Assembly: GCF_024713945.1 (NCBI RefSeq)
Contig: NC_134681.1
Coordinates: forward strand, 4,441,501-4,505,500
Length of the DNA stretch: 64,000 nucleotides
Direction of reading: 5' to 3'
Origin: Dermatophagoides farinae
Taxonomy: Eukaryota > Arthropoda > Arachnida > Sarcoptiformes > Pyroglyphidae
A program made the position numbers and the translations under genes. The notes beneath the pieces were generated by a model. It worked only from the letters and a program-made list of their open reading frames with translations. It searched no databases and was not told the origin of the DNA. Of the stretch, positions 55,017-64,000 are shown in pieces. Numbering within the stretch: the stretch's first letter is position 1; the number at the start of each line of letters is the position of its first letter.

Positions 55017-56894
55017 ATGAATACATTAAAATTGTTATCATCATCAAATCGAATGGTCATAATGGCCAATAATCGCTCAATACAATCAACAAAAAGGATT
55101 ATGATCAATAATCTTTTATTAATTCGTCGTCATCATTTATCATTGCTGCCTTTGTCATCTTTTTCTATTTTTCATTCAAATAATAATAATTTCCTCTCAA
55201 ATTATGGATCATTATTATCAAATCCTATTTATGATTATAATAAGAGAAAACATTGTGATTTTCATTCTCGACCTTTATCATCAACATTCACACCGATAAA
55301 ATCTATTCGATTTAAAACAACAATGAGAAATGTGGCCGTAGAAGATGTTCATTCATCAATGAACATGGATGTATCGATGCCAATGATCAAAACAATCGAT
55401 ATGGTCAATTCATCTCCAATGATCAAACGTCCTGCCTATTATAGACAAGAGATGCTTAATGAATATCCATTCTTATTGCTGGCTTCAACCATATTACCGT
55501 CATCATTAAAAAATGATTCAATTAATGTTCAAACTGAATCACAATCATTTTTCCACGATATAGCCGCAAAATGTTCGGATGAAAATTTCATGTCACAAAT
55601 GAATCTATTATTAAATGATAATTGTTCTCGTCAACAATTATTAACCAAACTACGTCTACTTTGTAATTATAATCCAAATTTTTTAAGATTTCTCATCTAT
55701 GATAATCGTGACAGTCTCTCTTTATTCTGTAATAATTTTGAACATCAAAAAGATTTACGAATTCTTGAAAATTTCTTTTGGTAAGCTATTTATTTGGTTT
55801 CATTTCTATTACTTATTACAATATTATTCTTTTGTAGGGCATATTATCAAGTCTATAATCATAATCTCAATGGATTAATTGCTATGATGATGATGAACGT
55901 GATACATCATTCGAAAAATTGTTTTAATCATTGGTTTCCATCGGCAAGCGTTTCACTGGCATGGGATTCATTATTCGAGGATAAATTATTATTCGATATG
56001 GCCATATGTTTTGATCTGATTGGTTGCGCTATTGAATTACATGATTGGATCGTTATAAATGAAAGATCCAAAATTAATGAATATCATCATTTGAAACAGA
56101 AATTCACCAATATTCTAGTGTTGACTGGCGATTATTGTTTTGTTAGAATGTTGGCCATTTCAGTTTTGTTCTACGATGTTAATCTATTGAATTGTTTAGT
56201 GAATGGGCAGCTTTGGCATGTTGCAGGTGAATTTAGTTCATTCGATGTAAAATATTCTTCCGGCAATTATTCAAATGACAATTACAGTGTGATATCAAAT
56301 GATGTTGACAAGATCATTGAGCAATTTGAACATAGAATTTTAACAGCCGATTCGGAAAGGCCTTCATCATCCTTATGGGATGGATCATCATGGTCAATGC
56401 TTGGTGTGAATCGTTTACTCAGCTATTGTTATATGACCAGTGGATATCAACTTAGCCATTTTATAGCCAAAATGTTCCACAAATATGGACTTAATGATGA
56501 TGCTCAAAAATTCGCCATGGAATTTGGTCATAATCTAGGCATTGCTATCAAGGTAATAGTTTATTTGGAAAAAAGATATCATTTCATGATAATTATTTTT
56601 ATTCTTCATTTTAAATAGCTATTCAATTTATCGGACAATTCATTGAAATCATTGGATGTAAAAATGATAAATGATGTAAATAAATTCGATGATGTGCCGA
56701 TCGATATCAAGAGACAATTATTCGAACATTATATTGATAAAACGAAAAATTTACTTGACGAACATATTATTCAAAGACGACGACAGCAACAACAACAACA
56801 ACAAGAATCAACCCAGCTCAGTGATCGTTCGATGATATTTATTGATTTATTCAAACAATATCTTGATCAATTAAAGATATCATCGAATAAATGA
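55017..56894 (+). CDS. PDSS2: Decaprenyl diphosphate synthase subunit 2-like (coenzyme Q side chain)
   Basis: Exons 55017-55780, 55838-56552 and 56619-56894 join in phase to 584 residues, longer than human PDSS2 (about 400) because of an extended N-terminus. PDSS2 pairs with PDSS1 in mitochondria to make the polyprenyl tail of ubiquinone. Seen: an N-terminus rich in Arg, Ser and hydrophobic residues with few acids, suiting a mitochondrial targeting sequence; then the helical isoprenyl-synthase fold, with 'LFDMAICFDLIGCAIELHDWIV', 'KFTNILVLTGDYCFVRMLAISVL' and 'FAMEFGHNLGIAIKL', aligning with PDSS2 segments (ALLVHRGIV; NKIAILSGDFLLANA; QYGKHMAMSHKI). The DDxxD motifs of active prenyl synthases are absent, as expected for the PDSS2 subunit. 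The family is divergent, so this is moderately firm. Confidence 0.75.
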
Positions 56895-57348
56895 AACTCA
56901 TCATCATTGCAATTGTAAATTGATTGTTTATGTTTTCACTTGTCGAATCATATTTTTATTACATTGATAAAAATAATAATAATCTAAATTATTAATTCAT
57001 AAAATTGAATGTAAAAGATTTTTTTTTGTTCATAAAATGAGATAGATGATAATAATAATAAAAATAATGATGATAATGAGCGAACATGAATAAGAGATCA
57101 AATCGTAAAAACAAAAAGTGGACCGGTCAATGGAAATCAAGAAATGACTGTGTTTTTTTTTATCTATAACCCAGCATTATGAATGTACAACATGGTTATT
57201 GAAGGTTTCGTTTGCAAAATTTATGTGCGTGTACTAAAGGGTTAAGATGATGATGATGGAGTGGTAGTTTCAAGTTTTCTATATTTCATTAGAGAAAAAA
57301 AACCAATCAATTCAATACAATTTCTAGGAATTTATGAATAAAAATTAT
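56895..57348. other. Convergent 3' region between PDSS2 and BRD7/9
   Basis: 454 bp between convergent genes, with ATAATAAT-type runs (57050-57066). It should hold both 3' UTRs. No other feature is seen. Confidence 0.45.
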
Positions 57349-60300
57349 TTACCCATTTGGTGTATTGGAATAAGTAGAATTTGTTTGTGGTAGAACGCCA
57401 TCAAATTGTTCTTGCATTAATCGATGAAATTTACTGGAAAAGATACGATGTTTATTATCAGTTAATACTGATAATAATGATGTGACCAAACTAAATGTAT
57501 ATTCAGAATTTCGTGCAAATTTGGCAATCGATAATGCATAATCGAGACCGAATTCTTCACTACCATAGCATGGCTGTAATTCTTCAATCAATTCTTTCAA
57601 AAATTGTTCTTTTTCTTCAATTTCATTTAATTTATTATCAACAGATGATTTTGTGGAATCGTCTTTCTTTTCATTATCAATTGCATTGTTTATGCCATTC
57701 GCTTGATGATCAGCCGTTTTAGTCGTCGTCGTTGTTGTCTTCATGGATTGACCGGTTTCTTCCTTGGAATCATTATCATTGATATCAAAAGAAGCTTCTA
57801 TAGCTGCCGCCGTAGTAATAGGGACAGAAGTTGTAATCGAATTAGATGCTGTCGTTAATGTAGTATGAGATAAATTCAATGAACTGGTATTGATCGTCGT
57901 ATTTGTTGATAGTATACTAGAATTTGATGTTAAAACACTGACATCAATTCTACCAGATTCGGTTGGTCGATATATATAATCAAAAGTTAGAGGTTTTATT
58001 ATTCTTGATCCCGGTTGATTATTATTATGGCTATTTAGATTTTTTGATATCGTTGTCATTGTATTTGGCGAAAGATTATCAATGATTGAACAAAGAACTA
58101 GACCTTGATCATTGGTTTCTTCCAAATAAGAAAGATATGTTGGTCGACGACTAGATTGTAAACGTTCTCGGGCTTGAAGAGCCGCTTGTTGAACACTTTC
58201 AATCAATTCTGAAGCTGTATGACCATCAAAAAGTTCTTCATTTGGATCTCGTCGTGATTTGTTCGATGTGATTGTCGATGATTTTAAATGACCAACAAGA
58301 AAATTTGAATCATGTGAACCTAATGAATTCAATTAATAATCAGGTGAAATCATAAGAAAAAAATTTAAAGAAAAAAAAACTAACCGAAATTTTTATTACA
58401 ATCACTGTTAAATGATGTATTTGATTGAAACATTGATCCATTGAAGCTAGTATATCCAAACGAAGATGGAGAAATCGAACGAAATTGTTGATAACCACCA
58501 TTTCCAATAGTAATGGCAGCTGCATTATTTACATTAACAGGATGACCACCACCATTCGCTAATGATGATGATGATGATGATATTGATGAGATATTATTAT
58601 TAAGATTATTGTTCGGTGATATCAAATTCGTATCTTTATTAATATTCGATACTTGGCTCGTCCAATTGTTTGGTGATATGAAATTATTGATCGCCATCGC
58701 TGGAGAGGCAATAGATGATGAATCAAAAAAGTTTGATTTGGAACCAATAGGACTTGATGTTGTTGTTTTTGAATGAAAACTTTGAAATGATGTATCTATG
58801 TCCAAATTACCGACATTAATGCTTAATAATCCAAATTGTTGATTCGAATTGTTTTGTGTTGATATATTGGATTGATTGGATGCCAAATTCAAGCCCATCA
58901 TTACTTGATTTGATGGCATTAAACTTAGTTCTAATGGTGTTAATTTTGGATATTTTTTCGAATAATCAAGAACCGAATCTTTTTTGAATAATTTATTTTT
59001 TGTATAATGCCACAGTTTATTGGCCGCTTTATAATAAATTGTTTCTGGTCGATTATATTTAGTTGCATTATCGCACATTAATTTAACATCAGCTTTAAAA
59101 TCACCCAATGTACGATATTCAACGGCAATTTTTGATTTGATTGTACCTAAATCCATTGGATGGGCAATTATCGCTGAATAACCGGGTGCTATTGAATCGG
59201 AAACTGGTTGAGCGAAAAAATTTTGTTGATCTTTTCGCTGTAATTGTTTCCATAGATATGTTAATAATTGTTTTAAATGCGATTTTTCATCTTTTTTAGC
59301 CGACGAAGATGTTGATGATTTAGTACTGATGTTCATTTGATTTATTGTGGATGTTGAAGAATTTAAATTTTTCATTGTAGTCATCGAATGTGATGATTGT
59401 TTCAACGAATCCATTGTCGACTGTTCAATAATAGGTTGATTTGGCGATTTGGATGATAATGATGATGATGATGATGATGAACATAAGGCAACGGATTGTT
59501 CAGGACTGATAATTTTCGGTATTTTATATTGACTTGATGATTTATTTGATTTTGATAATTTCAAACGTAATGCATTTCGAGCTTTGGTCGGATTAGAATT
59601 CGTTATTATTGTCGGAACTGTATCTGGTGTTTGAATATCACCATTTTGATTCAAATTTTGTTGGCTATTATCAATATTATTATTGCTTTTTATTATGTCA
59701 ACCACTTGAAGATGAGTATGTGGTTGTTGTTGTTGTTGTTGTTGAGGTTGTTCCAAAATGGCAGATGCAAAAGTAGAACCATTATTAGTATTCATTATAG
59801 GATCTAATGAATGTTCCAAAAGATCAGAAGGCGGTGCTGTAGTATCCATATTGGTCGATAATCTGCATGGTAGTATTGGCTCTAATTGCTGTTGTTGTTG
59901 AACATCCGTTGATTCTTGACCAACGACAAATGAATCATTCATGGCCATTGGTATGATCGAATTTTCAACATGAACAATATTGCTATCAATATTAATGACA
60001 TTTTGTTGTTGATGTTTTTTACAATGATGATGATGATGATGATGATGATGGTGATGTGAATGTTTTTTATGTTTTGATTTTTTTGATTTCTTTGATTTTT
60101 TCAATTTTTTTATATTTGATGGTTTCATTATCGATAATGATGATGATGATGATGATGCTAATGGTGGTGGATGATCAATAATGATGGCCTTTGTTGGTGA
60201 TTCTTGATGATTTTGTTGATTTTCATAATCAACATGTTCATGGTTTGATTGAATAAAATCTATCGATTCATTTGGATTAGATAATTGTAAAGAAGAATTT

Positions 60301-61007
60301 AAAGGCGATAATGATGACGATGAAATTTGTGGTAATAATAATTGTTGACAAGAAGAATTTGAATCAATTGTTGTCGTTGATGATTGTTGTTGTTGTGTTT
60401 GTGTTGGTGATAATTGTAATTGAGTTGATTGACATTGACCAGATGATGAATGTACTTTCAATACAATTCTCAATGGTTTATTTGGTACTGGTGATGATTC
60501 TAATTTTCTATTCGTTGCTGATGTTGAATCAAGAGTATCACCACCATCATTATTATCGTGACCCGATTGTAATGGACTATGGATACTTTGATGATGATGA
60601 TCAGATTCAACATTTGTTGTTGTTGAAGAATTTTTCAATGAATTATGATGATGATGGTGATGATGATGATGATGATGATGGTGATGATGTTTTTGTTTAT
60701 TATTATTATTATTATTCACACATTCCAATTGTTGTTGTTCCAAATCATTATTATCATTATTAATGATTGATTGTTTATTAGAATTATTGCCTAAATCTTC
60801 ACCATGACCATATGATAAATGAAGATCTGCATTTATTATTGATGAAGATGATGTTGATGGTGGTAGTGGTGGTGGTTGTATGGTCATCATTTCTATTGAT
60901 GATGATCTTCGATGATGTGATAACGATGATGATGATTTTTTCGATGATTCTCGATCACGATCTTTATTCTTATGTTTTTTATGTTTCTTTTTTGAATTAC
61001 TACCCAT
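57349..61007 (-). CDS. BRD7: Bromodomain protein of BRD7/BRD9 type (SWI/SNF subunit)
   Basis: Two exons (61007-58385 and 58319-57349) join in phase to 1197 residues, about twice vertebrate BRD7/BRD9. BRD7 and BRD9 read acetylated histones within PBAF and ncBAF remodelling complexes. Seen: a basic start (MGSNSKKKHKKHKNKDRDRESSKK) like BRD7/9; a long Ser/His/Gln-rich region with a Lys-rich KKLKKSKKSKKSKHKKH block; one bromodomain at about 573-672 with 'QLQRKDQQNFFAQPVSDSIAPGYSAIIAHPMDLGTI' and 'FKADVKLMCDNATKYNRPETIYYKAANKL', including the acetyl-lysine-binding Asn and the BRD7/9-specific 'IAPGYS'; and in exon 2 the conserved C-terminal region (LVTSLLSVLTDNKHRIFSSKFHRL). The end NTPNG-TAA could instead splice at an overlapping GTAAAT donor. 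BRD7 and BRD9 cannot be told apart here. Confidence 0.9.
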
Positions 61008-63469
61008 TTTTCTGTTGTGCTTTTTTTTTGTTGTTATTTAAAATTGAAATTTTTTTTTCGTTTGTTTGTTTGTTTAAATAAAGTCTATAATTGTGAAAAA
61101 AATAAAATGTGTATCTGTACAATTTTTGATTGGCTAGCCTTATAATTTGTTAAATTCTTTTCATCATTTTTTCTCCGTTATGTGTGTGTGTAGAAATGAC
61201 CAAAAAAAAAATTCGAACATTTCTGTTTGATCAATTCATATTTTTCGTCGTACGAGTATTATATGTGTTATATATATATGTATCGTCGGAAACAATGGAA
61301 AAAATTTGGCGGCATTATTCATTCATTGAGAATTGTTGTTAGGTTGTGTCTGGTTAGCAATGTATTTTTTTTTTTATAATGAATTGGATTCTTTTCTCTT
61401 GATCATTTTGTTGCTAATTTTTATTTTTCCAATTTCCAACGATGAATTTGAATGAAAACAATAAAAAAAAAAATTTTTTTCTTTTGAAAAATCAATTTTA
61501 AAATCAAGAATCAAATACATACCATATCATATAATTTTTGTTATTGTTGTTGTTGTTGTTGTACGATGGATATTGTGTCATCAATACACACAACTACACA
61601 CACACCACAGACACACACACAAACACATGAGGTAGCATTTTGATCATCATCAAATTATAATTTAATTAATTTATACAATTTATGTGTGTATATGTGTGTG
61701 TGCGTGTGTGTAGAAAGGATTAGAATCATAAACATCAACATGATAAAAAAAAAAACAATAACAGCAACAGTGAAAGTAGCTCATCAATTGTCGAGTATTT
61801 TTTTTTTTTTATTTTTTTTTATCAAAAACTCAAAAAACACACACACACACACAATTTCAAGATGAAGAGTCGTCATCATTCAATTGTGTTACAAATAGTG
61901 GTTTTTGTAGTAGTAGTAGTAGTAGTAGCAGCAGCAGCAGTAGATACTACACACTTACATACATTAGGATTTTTTATTTATCATTTATTTATTTGAAGCA
62001 AATAAATGGAGCCAAAAAAAAAAGAAAATAACAAATAATGTGGCACCATCTTTGGGCGTCAATAATCAATCGGGATTTTATTCATTTTTTTTTAGTCCAT
62101 AATGGCAACAAAATCCATCATCAATGGGTGGTGGTAGACAATTTTTTTTTGTTTTCATTTTGATTCAAAAGGTCATTTTATTGAGAATTCAATTTACATA
62201 TATATACCTACCTCGAAGATTGGATTGTTTTTTTTTTGTTTCAATTACCTTCCCACCTATGTAGATTAACAAAAAAAAAATTTGTTGTTTTGTTTCATTT
62301 TGTTGCACAAACACAACAGTTGTTGGTAGTGGACATTGAATTATTATTCAATGTAAATTAATTTTTCTTTCCGATTCAAAATATTTAGCCAAATAAATGA
62401 AAATGAAAATTTTGACAGTAATAAATCAGTTAAATGGAATATTTATTTTCATCACATTGTTCTCTATGATGTTATCTCGATGGTCATCGTTTTGTTGTTG
62501 TTGTTGATGTGAATCTTTATCAAAAAATTTTTTTAAAAAAAATTGGTCAAGGGATGGATGTGAAAAAAAAAGTTTCCCAAAATTAAATCAGAAAATGATT
62601 GGAATTTTTTTTTTTCATTGGTCAATTCATATCATATTTTTTTTTCTTTTTTTTTCATTATCGATGAGATCATCATCATCATCATCATTGTTTGCATGGT
62701 TCATTTAGGCAGAAATAAAATCTTAAAAATAGCAGCAAACAATTTCAAACAAGGGCATTCCAGCATTCATTAGAATTTATTTGGATATTTTTCTTCTTAA
62801 CTGGACAATGAATCAAAACGGAAAATGAAAATCATTTAGCCTTGTAGTCTTGATTTGAGTGAGTTTTTTCTTTTCTCACATTTTTTTATTTTTAATTTCT
62901 GTCATCATCATTGATACACAAAATGACAATCATCCTATGTGATCATCATGTTATGTTTCAAAATGATTTTTTTTATTCCATCTTGTTTTGTTTGGGTTCT
63001 TGATCTTGATGGTGGCCAAAAAAAAAAAAAAAAAAAAATTGTTGATTGACGGACACACTTATACACACACACACACACGCACATTATCATCATTGTGATT
63101 GTGATTGGTAAAAAAGACATTGATTTTTGATGATAAAAGTGATGAGACATTCAAATAAAGGAGACAATTTAACAAGGTTTTCAAACGATGGATTTGAATA
63201 TATTTGTATTCAATTGAATTTGTGAAGGTTTCATTCGAATATTTTCCATTTCCAATTGGATCAATTTGATGAATTTTGAAATTTTTTTTTTCGATCCATG
63301 TCATCAACATAATCGATAAATAAATACGGAGAAAAAAATCATTTGGGTAGTAGTTGAAAAATACCAAAGAAAAATCATTTGTTTTGTACATTTTATAATG
63401 AATCGATTTTAAAATTTTTATATATGATGATTGATCATATCTACTTATATATTAAAATGAACATGACAA
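61008..63469. other. Non-coding upstream interval of BRD7/9, microsatellite-rich
   Basis: About 2.5 kb with no credible ORF. It includes CA/TG tracts (61590-61620, 61685-61711, 61836-61852, 63062-63080), a GTAGTA..GCAGCA tract (61906-61943) and several long poly-A/T runs. Likely promoter, 5' UTR and intergenic DNA. Confidence 0.45.
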
Positions 63470-64000
63470 CATACACACATGACCAGTAAAAAACTGGACA
63501 CTTTCGAAAAAAGCATTACGGCCTATGGGAGAGAGGGTTTTTTCAAAGCTTCTAAAACCATGTTTTTTGTCGGAATCAAGCGAAAATATTTTACCAGTGC
63601 ATAGTGAAAGAGTTGCTCTTTGAACAGTCTGAGTTTCAACTTCCGGCTACCATTTTCGAGAGTAGATGTAGGGTGTCAAAGTTTATGTAAGGGAAATTTT
63701 CGCCCCTCTCGACTGTACTGCCATCTTGCAGATTAATAAATCCCTGAGATTAGCAAAAATGTATAGACACCAATTTTCGAATGTCGTGCAATCATACTTA
63801 ACATCAATTTTGACAATTTTGCATTTGTTTTAAATCTTGTTTTAAGACATAAATAAAATATATCACTACAATGGTTTATTTTGTGCCATTTTTTGTTGTA
63901 AAGTAAGAATTCAAAAATTCAAAATCGAGAAAATGACCAATATCCAACCTAACACGACCAGATCAGAATCGAGAAAATGGCAAATTTCAAAACTAACACG
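63470..64000. repeat. Atypical moderate-GC sequence ending in a 44-bp direct repeat
   Basis: Base composition shifts from very AT-rich to more balanced, and simple repeats stop. At the window edge, a 44-bp unit beginning AATCGAGAAAATG starts at 63923 and again at 63967, both copies carrying CTAACACG. This looks like the margin of a repetitive element that continues outside the window. No coding frame is seen. Confidence 0.4.

Overview
The window is nuclear DNA of a small AT-rich arthropod genome. Genes are compact, with GT-AG introns mostly 40-200 bp long, dense simple repeats (CA, CT, CAT, CAA, poly-A) and proteins full of Gln/His/Asn/Ser/Asp runs. Gene content is animal: coronin-7, CHMP2B, twinfilin, Regnase, CD36-family receptor, DH-PH RhoGEF, DGCR6/gdl, fibulin, AHCYL, AVL9, ATP synthase epsilon, PDSS2 and BRD7/9. 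The style fits an astigmatid mite (Dermatophagoides-like), but the taxon is an inference; no marker gene in the window proves it.

Layout. 1-3314 (-): coronin-7, running off the left edge, with an apparent 1-nt frameshift. 3775-4689 (-): CHMP2B, divergent from twinfilin (5673-6938, +). 8187-13089 (-): a 1565-residue Regnase/ZC3H12 RNase, followed by about 6.7 kb of repeat-rich non-coding DNA. 19810-22105 (-): CD36-family receptor. 22946-27031 (+): three unrecognised genes, one for a small type I membrane protein, one for an acidic protein with a hydrophobic patch, and one for a two-TM protein. 30032-36332 (+): RhoGEF with a C-terminal propeller-like region. 36679-37540 (+): gdl/DGCR6, tail to tail with fibulin (37656-40342, -). 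41297-44698: a decayed transposable element with inverted termini, inside what looks like the 5'-UTR intron of AHCYL (45732-49704, +). 50261-52867 (-): AVL9. 53371-53940 (-): ATP synthase epsilon. 55017-56894 (+): PDSS2. 57349-61007 (-): BRD7/9. 61008-64000: non-coding, ending in unusual moderate-GC repeat DNA.

No operon-like logic joins these genes. They are a normal mix of housekeeping and regulatory genes: actin turnover (coronin-7, twinfilin, RhoGEF), membrane traffic (CHMP2B, AVL9), mRNA decay and chromatin (Regnase, BRD7/9), and mitochondria (ATP synthase epsilon, PDSS2). Exon joins were made by hand by matching reading phase across GT-AG sites; where stated, the joined exons give an intact frame of the given length. 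The most unusual items are the palindrome-rich transposon with a retrotransposon gag relic inside it, a 148-bp tandem duplication in the ATP synthase epsilon intron, the 7-nt last coding exon of AHCYL, the coronin-7 frameshift, and the three orphan membrane-protein genes.
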